From the NCBI GenBank assembly GCA_025201345.1, contig JAIXMG010000013.1, forward strand, positions 372,001 to 436,000: a stretch of DNA of 64,000 nucleotides, given 5' to 3'. The position numbers were made by a program, and so were the translations under genes. The DNA comes from Thamnidium elegans (lineage: Eukaryota > Mucoromycota > Mucoromycetes > Mucorales > Mucoraceae). The notes under the pieces were generated by a model that was not told the DNA's origin, did not search any database, and saw only the letters and a list, made by a program, of their open reading frames with translations. Of the stretch, positions 22,962 through 35,259 are shown one piece after another; the stretch's first letter is position 1; the number at the start of each line of letters is the position of its first letter.

Positions 22962-24845
22962 TTATAAAGACGAGGTAAGAGTAGTGATTAATTTTTCTAT
23001 AGCTTTAGTTTTAGGGTGGTTTTTACCAAAGACAATACCGCGAACAAGCAAAGCATTTGAGAAAGCAGAACGAGCTTCTTTTAACCATTTCTTTTCGAGG
23101 ACAATACTACGTTTTTGGGTATCTGATGCCATCTCCGTACAGAGTTCACCAAGATTTTGCCAGAAATCAGAAACTTCAGATGTATTTCCTGGTAAAAGAC
23201 CGATATCTGAGTATTGCTCCATCATGGCCAAAATAGATTTGTTGACTTCAATTGCTCCTTTTAAATCCCCGGCGCGACGCTTACAGTTCATTAAAGGTAT
23301 ATAGGAGTTGAATCTAATTGAGTTCAGGGTATGTAATTCTCCACTTTTAGTGCACCCACTCTTGGTTAACAACTCTAATTTTTTGGCACCTCTATTATAA
23401 TCACGGTATTGACGAATAGCACTCATACCCTCAGCGTACGACCTATCAGCATTTTCCAAAAGTTGACGTACCTCCTCACAAGCAGTTTCGTGACCACAGG
23501 ATGCACACTTAAATGGTTTAGTGCTCACATGCAAATTACTTTGCCCCTTTACCAGAATTTCCATAGGAGTAGGAGGAATAACATAGACGTCATTTGTACA
23601 CTGTTTACACACAATACCGTGAAGGAAACGATCCACGGACTTCTCAATAGGACCGGTACAACGCTTACATTTACACCAAAAGTGTTTGGTAGCTAAAAGC
23701 TCTTGTCTTCTTTCATCACGATCACAATAAAGATCAATATAGCTCATAACGAGTTCTTCATCCTTACTTACGGGTCGAATAGTTCTAATAGATAACTCAC
23801 CGTTGGGAAGTCCAACAAAGGTAGCGTTAGGGTTACAGCCATGGTTATAGAAGGAGGCACAAAGGGGGAAAATACCGAGAGCGGCGTCGGTGTTTCTAGA
23901 TTGGTTATCACCTAAACCGTGAGCGTTAGAATTAATTCTAAAAAAAAAAAAAAGAAAAAAAAAGTATGAATTAGGAAAAATAATATAAAAAAAAAACTTA
24001 ATAAAAAAAAACCTTACCGACAAGCAAGTGTTACCATTTCTTCTACTGGGATATGAATGGATTCTGGCATTTCATATAATAATCTTTGAGCTATAATAGT
24101 AATCAAAAAACATTTTGTGGTTAGTGAAACGGTATAATAGAGCTGGGGTATAGAAAAGAAAAATTATTTTACGGAAAATATACTTACAAGCCTCGGTTAC
24201 AACGTTAATGAAAGCAGGTTCAGTAAGGTCTCTATGACTAACCAATTCATCAACACACCAATAAGGAGTATGTTGAATCTCACCATCACCAGTCCATTTT
24301 CTTCCACTCTTCTCATCACGTTCTTTACAAGCCATAAGGATAGTCATTAAACGAAGCAAGTCAGAGTCAACGTCAGTGGAGCGGCCGATAGCGTCTACTT
24401 GAGAAATAGGACCACAGATTACAGGATGCAAGTCATCGTTTTCCATACAAGTCTTAGAACAATAGAATGCCTTATTACAATCAGAGCACATCAACTTTTC
24501 ACCCTCCAGGTCGTCTAAACAGACATGACACTGTTGGTCAATAAAATCTGATCGAACAACGAAAGCAGTAGCTTGTTCAGTACAGAGGACAGTGCCTTCC
24601 TTTAAATTTTCAGCGGCAACAGCATGACGGCCCTTTGCCTTTGTATTCTTGAGCTGAATAGGGTAGTGACGAAGCGCTTTTTCATAGAAAGGGTTCAAAG
24701 GTTCAACCTCACCAGACTTCTTCTTGTTCTTTTTCTTCTTGGCAGAGGATTTTTTGGTAGGATCAGAATTGACCTCAAGTTGACAGCTTTGATCCAATTT
24801 GTCGGCTAAATCAACAATTTGACTAGTGGTTTCTAAATTGACCAT
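22962..24845 (-). CDS. SET- and MYND-domain protein (SMYD family, putative lysine methyltransferase)
   Basis: Three exons, 24188-24845, 24018-24090 and 22962-23937, encode 568 aa. After a Lys-rich stretch (about residues 31-45) comes the first part of a split SET domain. It is interrupted by a MYND zinc finger (Cys106 to Cys144, beginning CHVCLDDLEGEKLMCSDC). The SET core resumes with the substrate/cofactor motif NHGCNPNATF, then EELVMSYIDLYCDR with the catalytic-type tyrosine. A post-SET cysteine cluster is CKCKRCTGP. A helical TPR-like C-terminus follows. This is the canonical SMYD order. Methylation targets (histone or non-histone) cannot be told from sequence. It is divergent from the OPT transporter across about 500 bp. 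Confidence 0.9.
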
Positions 24846-25342
24846 GGTTTACGGGATTTTTTTTTTAATAAAGTTAAAACTGAAACCATTTTTTTATTAC
24901 TTTTATAGACGTTTGAGAAATAATAAAAAAAAAAAGTGACTGCTCACAATTAGCACATTTGAATCAAAAAATGACCAATCTACTTGTCAGGAAGTAACAA
25001 TTTTGAATTTAAATCCCAGTTAAAGAGCTTCGTTTTCCAAGACGGGGAACACTATCCCTGAACTGAAGTTTGCTGTTCTGTTTAAATTCATTTTTTTAAA
25101 AGTCAGTTTATTTTGATCTCAATTCGAATTTTTATTTACACAGGATATGGTGCAATGTTTGTAAATGACGTAAAAATAGATTTTTTTTATTAAAAAAGAA
25201 TTTAACATATTTTGTTTTTTGCAGTTCCAAAATATGTTCGTGGGAGTTTTAAAAAGAAAAAAAATTCTCTTTTTTTATTTGGGGATAAAAAAAACCCTTT
25301 TTTATATAAAATAAATATTCTTGGTTTCTCCCCTCCTTGACG
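24846..25342. other. Divergent promoter region (SMYD / OPT)
   Basis: About 500 bp between two divergent starts, with several A/T tracts. No gene is seen. Confidence 0.5.
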
Positions 25343-25829
25343 ATGAGTAATAATGAAAACTCTTTCAAAAGTACGCGTCTTTTTATTTTCTAATAGTCTT
25401 GACTTGTTCTAACTTTCTATATACGCACACATAAATATATTTTTTTTTAAAAAAAAAAGACGATACGTATGCTTCGATAAATTTTTCTGTTTGTGACCAA
25501 ATATATATATTAAGTGCATTTTTTTTTTGGGGTTACTGATTTGAATATACAACCTAGATACGTTCAACGTGTATTGGTCTTTTGATAGGCAGCCTTATGT
25601 GCTTTTCAAACATGTATTTTGGTTTACAAACGGGCTGGATATCCATGATGTCCTTACAAGCTTCATTATTAGGCTTTGCCATATTTAAGCCCTTTCAAGA
25701 CTCCCTTTCAACCAAGTTTGGTCCCAGAGAAAACGTATATTTACAAACAGTCGCGGTTGCTACAGCTACCATGCCTTTAGCCGCTGGTAAAAGGGAAAAA
25801 AACGATAATTAAAATACTTGATGAATTTA

Positions 25830-25870
<41 letters not shown>

Positions 25871-27708
25871 GATTTGTCGGTATTATTCCAGCTTTGGGAC
25901 AACTTACGGTAGCGGATCACCCAAGTGGACCTATTATTTTATCGGCATGGCAACTAATGTTATGGTCGTTAGGGCTATCTTTTTTCGGTGTATTTTTTGC
26001 CGTACCGTTACGAAAGCAGACAATTATTAAAGAACAGCTTAAATTCCCTTCAGGAACAGCGACAGCGCAGATGATCACGCTTTTACATGATCTTCCTGAT
26101 CCAACCGATAAGCCCAGCTTGAGACAAAGAAGGATTTTATTAATGCCGGATGAAAGTCATGAATTATCGGATATTGGTGATACTACTACACCTACCGAGT
26201 ATGTTGGGTCGAATCATTCAGCTTGGTCTTTAAAGCTCTGGGCTCTATTAGTCTCGTTTTCTTTATCTTCGGTTTATACACTGTTATCTTATTTCTTTCC
26301 GATTATTTATGCGTTACCTGTATTTAATTGGGTAACTTTAAATTATATAGATTTCAAAACTTGGGAATGGTACTTTACACCAAGTCTTAGTTATATCGGT
26401 CAGGGCATTATCATGGTAGGATCTCCCCCCCCCTTTTTTTTTTGCTATCAATATGGATAATTAATCCTAAACGTAATATAGGGGTTACCTACAACACTCT
26501 CTATGCTTTTAGGATGCATTGTTGGATGGGGAATATTATCGCCACTGGCTCATGTTTCGGGTTGGGCGCCTGGACCTATTAGTGATTGGAAAACAGGATC
26601 TAAGGGTTGGATATTATGGATTTCCCTTGGTGTCATGATATCAGAATCGATTGTTTCGCTGTTGGTTGTTTTGATAAAGCAATTGATAGTTACGGTTAGA
26701 TCACGTATGCATAATGCAAACGCTACAGAGGAAAATGTACTACAACGAGAGTCTCTGATGGAAGATTATCAAGACGATGAGATGTGGAGAGACGATGAGG
26801 ATCTGCAGACTGAACTGGAACAAGATGTACCTGAAGATCAGCAAGTACCTTTGTATATGACAGTTATCGGTATGATTGCAGCTATTATCCTGTGTGTTGT
26901 TACGATACATATTGTATTTGGAAATGATGTAATGCCTATAGGCATGACACTGTTATCTATTATATTTGCCATGTTTCTAAGCATACTAGGTGTACGTGCA
27001 TTAGGCGAAACGGATCTGAACCCAGTTTCGGGTATAGGTAAAATAAGTCAAATTTTGGCAGGTGTAATTATGCCTGGCGCTATTGTTGCCAATTTGATAG
27101 CGGGAGGTATTGCAGAGGCCGGAGCACAGCAAGCAGGTGATTTAATGCAAGATTTAAAAACAGGGTACTTACTTGATGCATCGCCTAAAGCTCAATTCTA
27201 CGGGCAGCTGGTTGGATCGCTTTTCAGTTCATTTGTTGCTACTGGAGCGTATTTATTGTATACGACAGTTTATACTATACCAGGGCCTGAATTTCCTGCG
27301 CCCACGGCGCAAGTTTGGTTAGATATGTCGCGGCTGGTTAATGGACATGATTTGCCGCCTTATGTATTTGAGTTTATTATTGCGTTTATGATTTTGTTCG
27401 GTGTTTTGGTTATAGTAAAAGAAACTGGGCCTGCTGAAAAGGGATGGCGTCAATTTATTCCCCAAGGTATCGCGTTTGCTATCGGTATTTATAATCCGCC
27501 GAGTTTTACGCTAGCAAGAGTGATTGGTGGGTTGATCGCTTCATACTGGGAAAAGTACTGTAATTCGGAGAGTGCTGAGACGGAAGGACCGTACAAGAAA
27601 ATCGGAAAAGTTTTTATTATTATTGTTGCAAGTGGGTTTGTACTAGGCGAAGGGACATTTGCCATTGTCAATATGTTGTTGCATGCGTTAAAGGTTCCAC
27701 ATTTTTAA
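25343..27708 (+). CDS. Oligopeptide transporter family (OPT) membrane protein
   Basis: Proton-coupled transporter family for oligopeptides, glutathione or metal chelates. Five exons are proposed: 25343-25370, 25460-25488, 25558-25786, 25871-26415 and 26482-27708, giving 685 aa. The two first exons (28 and 29 nt) were inferred because they restore the frame into SIRSTCIGLLIGSLMCFSN, the usual first helix of OPT proteins; the exon-2 donor is GTTTGT. Signature regions are NMYFGLQTGWISM, PSGTATAQMI, WGILSPLAH and GETDLNPVSGIGKISQ. Around 12-15 hydrophobic segments are visible, and an acidic loop (about residues 340-380) lies on one side of the membrane. Intron 3 carries a T36 tract ending at its acceptor. 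Substrate is not predictable. The large exons are certain; the microexons are probable. Confidence 0.9.
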
Positions 27709-27892
27709 CATACAATTAACTTTCGAATGATATATAAAAATATTAATAATAAATTGTACGAGAATTGTAATAGATGTAGTTTTGGTTAATACATAATAAA
27801 AATGAAAAAAAAAATCTAAGTTTCTCTAAATGTTATATACAAGAAAAAATATTTCTATGATTTATTTATAAAAAAAAAATATACATATAACA

Positions 27893-28816
27893 CTAGTCCC
27901 TAGAATCGTTTGCTAATTCAGATTCAACCATGGCCAAAAAATCAGTGGCAATTAATCTTTGTCTCTTGATAGGTCTTTTTTCTGGAGCTTTTGATGGTTC
28001 TTTTTTTAATATAGGTCGAGTCAAATCTCGTTTAAATTCTAGTAAAGGAGTATGATGTGTGTCAAAGGTTGAACGCACATGTTTTGTCCTTATACCCGTG
28101 TATACGAAATCATCAGGTAGTAATTCAATGAATGAGTGCATTTTCATGTCTGGGAACCGACCTATTATATCATCTTGTGGACGTGGAGGCGAGATTCGGT
28201 ATCCATGAGAGGTCAAATATGTTTCAGCAACTTCCTTTGTAACTTGAGTGCCTGATAAAGAGAGATAACAAAGTCCAGTCATCTTGGCAAAGAACTTTAA
28301 ACTTTTATCTGTGATTCCTCTAACATGATCAAAATAAAGTTCCTCTAGATACGGAAGACCTCTTCCATTAGATGTATTTAAGGACATTGTAGTAATATAT
28401 GATACTGTTCTGTCAGTAATATTCTGATTTTTTTGGAAGTCAAGTACTTTAAGGTTCGTGAAATTACTTAAAAGAAAGATATCATTGTCTTCAAGATCGG
28501 TTTTACCAATTTTAAGGTGAGTAATGAATTTGGGAAATTTAAGGGATATAGCTTTAAGCAAAGGGTATATTGAATTTATTTTTCCATCGAAATTGAGTTG
28601 AGTCCAACGTAAATTGGCAGAACGCAAAGATTTAGAATGAGAATGTGATATGACTGATAATATCGAGCTATTTAAAGGCACGTCAGAAGTAACTAAATAG
28701 TGGATGAGGTTCTCGACAACTGGTTTAAATGGAATTCCGTCTAGAGACACTATATCTTCTGTATGATCTTTTATATAATTGAAACAAATCGAGTATAAAG
28801 TCGACACAGCTGACAT
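27893..28816 (-). CDS. Leucine-rich-repeat protein of unknown function
   Basis: A single exon of 307 aa opens at ATG 28816. Residues about 60-205 contain four to five leucine-rich repeats (for example FITHLKIGKTDLEDNDIF, LTNLKVLDFQ-like spacing, LPYLEELYFDHV, LCYLSLSGTQVT). The C-terminal 100 residues are basic and hydrophilic, with KKEPSKAPEKRPIKRQR, a plausible nuclear-localisation signal. No F-box or catalytic domain is visible. The protein may be an adaptor. The lack of introns is unusual for this window, but the frame is long and clean. It is convergent with the OPT gene and divergent from the uS9 gene. Confidence 0.8.
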   Translation of the reverse strand: MSAVSTLYSICFNYIKDHTEDIVSLDGIPFKPVVENLIHYLVTSDVPLNSSILSVISHSHSKSLRSANLRWTQLNFDGKINSIYPLLKAISLKFPKFITHLKIGKTDLEDNDIFLLSNFTNLKVLDFQKNQNITDRTVSYITTMSLNTSNGRGLPYLEELYFDHVRGITDKSLKFFAKMTGLCYLSLSGTQVTKEVAETYLTSHGYRISPPRPQDDIIGRFPDMKMHSFIELLPDDFVYTGIRTKHVRSTFDTHHTPLLEFKRDLTRPILKKEPSKAPEKRPIKRQRLIATDFLAMVESELANDSRD

Positions 28817-29133
28817 TTTTTAAGGTATATTTGTATAAAAAAGAAAGAATAAAAAGAAAAAGAGATTAAGACATTAAAGATAAAGGACTTAGAGAGAAAA
28901 AAAAAAGAACGTCAATCACGTGACTGTCCGGTAACATATGGGTCGGACTCAATATATCATGGTGTTTTCAGAGTAAAGTCCCGCCTGAGAGCAGCCTCTA
29001 ATAAGCAAAAGCAAACCTACCCATAGTTTTGCTCCTTCTCTCAACCTAAAGGTATCCATCCATCCAAACTGATAAAAAAAATACAACAAATGAAACGTAT
29101 CATCTAATCATTCATTCAATAGTACCGAAAAAA
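28817..29133. other. Divergent promoter region (LRR protein / uS9)
   Basis: 317 bp between two divergent starts. It contains a short less AT-rich block around 28910-29050; no gene is seen. Confidence 0.5.
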
Positions 29134-29795
29134 ATGGAAGCTGTACAGACATTCGGCCGTAAGGTTAGTTTGATAGAGATATATTTTTTTTCATTTTTTT
29201 TTTTGTAATGGTGATGAGATAACTAAAACGAATGTATTTTATATATATATAGAAAACCGCTACTGCTGTTGCTCACTGCAAGCGTGGTCATGGTCTCATC
29301 CGTATTAACGGTTCCCCCATTGAACTCCTCGAACCCGAGATCTTGAAGTTCAAGGTCTACGAAGTCATCCTCCTTTTGGGTGAAGAGCGTTTCGCCAACA
29401 CTGATATCAGAATTCGTGTTAACGGTGGTGGTACGTACTCCTTCTTTTTATACACATGAAATACAGAGCATAGCACAAAGAAGAAAAATTAACGAAATTT
29501 TGTTCATTTTTATAGGTCACACTTCTCAAGTTTATGCTATCCGTCAAGCTCTTGCTAAGGCCATCGTCGCTTTCTACCAAAAGTTCGTCGATGAGGCTGC
29601 CAAGAAGGAGATCAAGGAAATCCTCGTTCAATATGACCGTACCCTCCTCGTTGCCGATCCCCGTCGTTGTGAACCCAAGAAGGTAAAAATGATAATAATA
29701 CAACAGCAGGAAGAGAATATTAACCTTAAATTGTGTGTTTTTTATAGTTCGGTGGTCCCGGTGCTCGTGCCCGTTTCCAAAAGTCTTACCGTTAA
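29134..29795 (+). CDS. RPS16: 40S ribosomal protein uS9 (S16)
   Basis: Small-subunit protein whose C-terminal tail contacts P-site tRNA. Four exons, 29134-29163, 29253-29430, 29516-29682 and 29748-29795, give 140 aa. Recognisable segments are [65 protein letters not shown] and the terminal [11 protein letters not shown], whose last Arg is invariant in uS9. Length equals the eukaryotic norm. The codons are strongly C-ending relative to neighbours, consistent with high expression. Confidence 0.97.
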
Positions 29796-30312
29796 AGACG
29801 ATATCTTATTTTCCTCAGCTGGAAGATATATGGCTACTATTTTCTGTACCGTATTTTTATCTCTTTTTTGGTAGATTCTTTTTCCCAATAAAATTTATAA
29901 CGCATTAAAAAAAAATCATTCCATGTATTTAAACTTTTTCTATTTTAACGATTTGGGGGAAGGTGTATTATTCCGCTCCTTTTTTTATTGTTTCCGTCTG
30001 TGTTTTGAGGTTTAAAAATATGACAGGTTGCTAAAAACAAAACCATAGTAACAAAATAAAAAAACTTGGGGGGTAAATCTATTTTGGCAACCACTTGAAA
30101 TTCCGCCCAAAATTTCCATTTGTTTCCATGGTAAAAATAGCAATTTTCCAAGTGTTTTTTGACGCGAAAATGCAGATATAGTTAGAAGATATGCTGCGGT
30201 GGCTTTTTGTTAATAACAAAGATATATCATTTGAGTAATCTTGATCATGGAAAAAAAAAAAGTAACAAAAAGAAGTACACAAAAGTTTATAAATCCCGTG
30301 TTTTTTATGACG

Positions 30313-30350
<38 letters not shown>

Positions 30351-30421
30351 CCAAACCTGACTTTTTTTTTATTTTTTTTTTTTCTTTTACACAATCTCTT
30401 TTTAATCTTATAACTGTAAAA
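29796..30421. other. Intergenic region with a T34 tract
   Basis: Between uS9 and 14-3-3. A T34 tract lies at 30315-30348, about 75 bp before the 14-3-3 ATG and on its sense strand. No gene is seen. Confidence 0.5.
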
Positions 30422-31590
30422 ATGGCTACTGTAAGTATTTATTAAAAAAGAAGCCTTTCATCTTGTAGATGAAAAACCAAAAAGTTTTAAAGAAAAAGAT
30501 CTTGCTCGTCATCTTGCTTTGTAAACTAGATGAAAGCACTTTTTACTTTTTTTTTTAACTGCTAATATTTTTCATCCAAAAAAAAAACGAGATGACAACA
30601 ATTTTTTATTAACAAGTTTTTTTAAATAGGAACGCGAAAATAATGTCTATATGGCCAAGCTTGCCGAGCAAGCCGAGCGTTACGATGGTAAAGATATTAA
30701 TAACGTATTCAGTGTCTATTTGTACCTTATTCATACTATTTTATTATAGAAATGGTTCAATTCACTAAGGAAGTTGCCAAGGTAAGAAAAAAAAAAAAAT
30801 GAAAAAAGTTTTTTTTTCGAGTTTTAAAAAAGGAAGTGTTACTAAATAATCTATTATTTATTAGATGGGTATTGAATTAACTGTTGAAGAACGTAACCTT
30901 TTATCTGTTGCTTACAAGAACGTTATTGGTGCTCGTCGTGCTTCTTGGAGAATTGTTTCTTCTATTGAACAAAAGGAAGAGAGCAAGGGTAACTCTAGCC
31001 AAGTTGATAAGATTAAGGCTTACCGTCAAAAGATCGAAAACGAACTTCAAGATGTTTGTCAAGATATCTTGAATGTTTTGACCGATGATTTGATCCCTAA
31101 TGCTCAAGGTGGTGAATCCAGAGTGTTTTATTACAAGATGAAGGGTGATTATCATCGTTATCTTGCCGAATTCCTTACTGGTGATGCTCGTAAGAACGCT
31201 GCTACTGAAGCTCATGATGCTTACAAGAACGCTACTGAAGTTGCTCAAACCGAATTAGCTCCTACTCACCCTATTCGCCTCGGTCTTGCCTTGAACTTCT
31301 CTGTCTTTTACTACGAAATTCTCAACTCCCCTGATCGTGCTTGTCATCTCGCTAAGCAAGCTTTTGATGATGCTATTGCCGAACTTGATACCCTCTCTGA
31401 AGAATCTTACAAGGACTCTACTCTTATCATGCAATTGTTAAGAGATAACTTGACTTTGTGGACTTCTGACTTGCAGGATGGTAAGTGATTTTTTTTTATT
31501 AGTTGTTTTTCGTATACTAATCAATTTTGGAAATGTATAGAATCTGATAAGGCTGAAAACAAGCCTGAGGATGCTGAAGAGGCAAAGTAA
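30422..31590 (+). CDS. BMH1: 14-3-3 protein
   Basis: Dimeric phosphoserine/phosphothreonine-binding adaptor acting in signalling, metabolism and cell cycle. Five exons, 30422-30430, 30630-30687, 30750-30781, 30865-31480 and 31541-31590, give 254 aa. Signatures are [19 protein letters not shown] at the dimer interface, [20 protein letters not shown], then [17 protein letters not shown] and [18 protein letters not shown]. The phosphopeptide-binding Lys/Arg/Arg/Tyr residues lie within these blocks. The C-terminal tail is short and acidic, as is usual. Exon 1 has only 9 nt. Intron 1 is 199 nt and contains inverted repeats. The gene could equally be called BMH2; only the family is certain. Confidence 0.95.
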
Positions 31591-31749
31591 AAAAAACACG
31601 TTTTGAATTTATAACAACCCACTTATCAGAAAATAAAAAAAGAAAGAAGAACCTCTCTCTCACAAAAAAAAAAATAAAGTATTAAACTTGTTTTTGTTAT
31701 TGAAATAATAAAATATATAATAACATACGCCTTTTTTTTTCTTTTCCCC

Positions 31750-31784
<35 letters not shown>

Positions 31785-31794
31785 TACCTAAAAA

Positions 31795-34700
31795 ATGTCT
31801 TTTTTCACAATGAATCAAGATGCACAAATATTTAACGATAACCAAGAAAGTTTAAACGAACAATATTTGGCTTCCAAAGTATCAACTAAAAAAGAAGAAG
31901 CCGAAAGTCATGGTGTACCTAATACTGAGACAAAAGAACAAAAACCTAAAAAGGAATCCTTAAACTATGCTCATCCTCGTTTTACCATGAGTATCTTTCA
32001 GCTTTATGAAACTAAAACGGTAAAAAAAAAAAAATTTATTTTATGCAAAAAAAAAAATACACTTATAAAATGTGGTAGCGTTATTATCTAGTCGGAACCA
32101 ACCAAGCTAAAAAACGTTATCGAGTACTTCAAATACATCGTAATAACCCTAATGACTTGGTTGTAATTGAGGACGATGTACTTTATACAGAGCAGGAAAA
32201 AACGAGACTATTAAAAATGATTGAAGATGGTAATCTCAGTGTAGGAGGTTTACAACTTTCTCCTATGCGTATATATGGTGTTGTTGGGTTTATTCGTTTT
32301 ACACAAGGTTGGTATATGATATTTATTACCAAGCGAAGACAAGTGGCTTTATTAGGCGGACATTATATCTATCATATTGATGAAACACGTCTTGTACCTA
32401 TTGGATATCAAACTAAAATTGATAAGAATTCAGATGAAGCTAGATATATCGCAACCTTTCAAAATATCGATTTAGCAAAGAACTTTTATTTTTCTTATAC
32501 GTATGATATCACTAATTCTTTACAGAATAACCTTACACAACCTCCACTGTCTAAATCACCAAATGAAGAAGGTCAAAATGGTTTGAAACATAACGATATG
32601 TTTGTTTGGAATCATTATTTGCTTAGTTCTGGATTTAAAAATCTCGATAGTCAGTCAGGCTGGATTTTACCTTTGATTTATGGCTTTGTGGACCAAGCAA
32701 GTAAGGAATGATCAATCACCAATTGCATTTGCTTTTTGTATTTACTATATTTTAGAGATATCTGTATTTGGTAGAAATATTGTAGTGACATTAATTGCTA
32801 GAAGATCACGTTATTTTGCAGGTGCTCGTTTTCTTAAACGTGGTGTCAATGATAAGGTAAAATTACTGCTTTGATGACCCACCGCCTTTTTTTTTTTTTT
32901 TTTTTTTTTTACTTATGCATCTTTAGGGTTTCGTAGCAAATGATGTAGAAACAGAACAAATTGTTACTGACATGGCAACTACATCGTTTCATTCTACTGA
33001 TTACTTGTTTGGAAATCCTAGGTACACGTCTTATGTCCAACATAGAGGGTCTATTCCACTAATTTGGTCACAGGATACTACCAACATGTCACCTAAACCA
33101 CCAATTGAGCGTAAGTATCATAAGTGCATATATACATGTATATAACTTACAAACTGTTTTTCTGTAGTAAATGTCGTGGATCCATTCTTTTCTGCAGCAG
33201 CCCTTCACTTTGAAAACATCTTTCAAAGATACGGAACACCAGTTATTGTTTTAAACTTAATTAAGCAAAAAGAAAAAACAAAGCGTGAATCCATTCTAGG
33301 AAAAGAGTTTGCTGAATCTATCAAATATCTTAACCAATTTTTACCAGACGATAAAAAAATAAAATATATTGCTTGGGATATGTCAAGAGCATCTAAAAGG
33401 TAAATATATATACATGTATATATACTTTGTAAATCCTAATTGAAAGTAAAAAAAAGTCATGACCAAGATGTAATTGGGTATTTAGAGAAAATTGCAGATG
33501 ATACAATGGAAGCTACTGGATTCTTTCAAAGTGGTATTAGCGCTAATCCTGCACAAGAGTAAGATAATGGGGTTTTTATAGTGTATATGTAAACTTCTAA
33601 TTTATTATATGTGCTAGTGCGAAATATCCTAGACAAGAGGGAGTATTAAGAACCAATTGTATTGATTGCTTGGATCGTACCAATGCAGCTCAATTCTTGA
33701 TGGGAAAGTGTGCTTTAGGTCATCAACTTTATGCGTTGGGAGTTATTGCGTCGCCTAAAATAGATTTTGATTCCGATGCTGTCAATATCTTTACTGAAAT
33801 GTATCATGATCATGGTGACACCATCGCTTTACAGTATGGCGGTTCTCATCTAGTCAATACAATGGAAACCTATAGAAAAATTAATCAATGGACTAGTCAC
33901 CCAAGAGATATGATTGAGTCCATTCGTAGATTTTATGCAAATGCTTTTTCTGATGCTGATAAACAAGATGCTATCAATTTGTTTTTAGGTAACTTTGTTA
34001 CTACAGACGGTCAACCTATGCTTTGGGAATTAAGTTCGGATTATCATTTACATAACCAGCATCCTTTAAAGAAAGCTTCACGTCGAGAGTAGGTCAATAT
34101 ACATATATATATATATATAGGTTTATAGAGTAAAACACTAAATAATATTTTTAGTTATCGAAATTGGTACGCTAAAGAAGTTTTAGAAAAGAAGACACAT
34201 GCATTAGATCCTACTTTATTTGAAATACCACGTCAGTTTAGGGTACCTGCTGTTAACCCAGATGAAAGTGATACATTTCAAGGATATTGGGTCGAATATT
34301 ATAATCATAAAGAGTTGACTAGTTTAAATAGCTTATTTACTCTCAATATGAATGGAACGTTAAAGTATAGACCTCCTAAAATATCGTCAAATTCAAGACC
34401 GCCGAAAGAGTAAAGAAGTTACACCAATGTTATGTCATATTACTGACATTTAAAACTATTTAGATTAACTAGAGCTGAAGCACTCGATATAAGCCCATTT
34501 ACAGTTAGAGCAGGTAAAACAACTACGAACTTAAATCCTACGACATTCAAAGAAAAGAATGAACCAGAGAATGAAGATGTATGTAAAGTAGTTGAAAAAT
34601 CACCTTCTTGGACAATAGAAGGTATTACGCAACGTAATCTTGAGCCAAGTATTACACAAGCTGAACATAAAGAATACAAAAGGTAAAAAAAAAAAATCTT

Positions 34701-35105
34701 GTGTGATCTTTTCTCTGGTAAAAAAATAGCACTAATATTAAAAATAGATACACAGAACAATTCAAAAGTATTGAGAAATTAACTGTAACACACGACGATC
34801 AATTGGGTTATAATCATGTTGAAAGTTTTCCGGAATATCAACAGTATCAAAATTATATCTACAAAAATGAATTAGAAGAACATCCAGCTGCTATAAAAAC
34901 AACAAGTCTTGATGAACAAGTATATAATACATATGTTGATATACCGCGTAGAGCTGCTTCTGTACAAGTGAGTCGTGAGTGGAGTGGAAATGCTAGAAAG
35001 AGGTATGAAGGCTACGCTAGTTATTTAAATAATGGAAAATACCCTTCTCAGTTACAACAACAGCACCAACCACAATCACGTCAAGCTAGTAATAATGTTT
35101 TTTAA
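31795..35105 (+). CDS. FIG4: SAC-domain polyphosphoinositide phosphatase Fig4
   Basis: 5-phosphatase for PtdIns(3,5)P2 on vacuolar/endosomal membranes, working with Vac14 and the Fab1/PIKfyve kinase. Ten exons are 31795-32019, 32079-32700, 32756-32856, 32927-33110, 33168-33399, 33457-33558, 33618-34088, 34155-34409, 34464-34682 and 34748-35105, giving 922 aa. The SAC domain includes [38 protein letters not shown] and [11 protein letters not shown]. The catalytic CX5R motif is CIDCLDR in [25 protein letters not shown] and [18 protein letters not shown] are specific to the Fig4 branch. The C-terminal third is less conserved and there is no membrane anchor, which separates it from Sac1. Intron 3 carries a T24 tract. 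SAC1 begins 154 bp downstream on the same strand. Confidence 0.93.
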
Positions 35106-35259
35106 AAATAAAATAATTATTTCAGTTCACGAATATACAGTCTAGTACTGAAAGGGGAGAATGATCGGGTAGCGGGACTTTTTTCTGCACAAAAGCCAAG
35201 CCTGTTTTTTCCCTTATCTTTCTTTTTTTTTTTTTACTTTTACATGTATATAGTTGACC

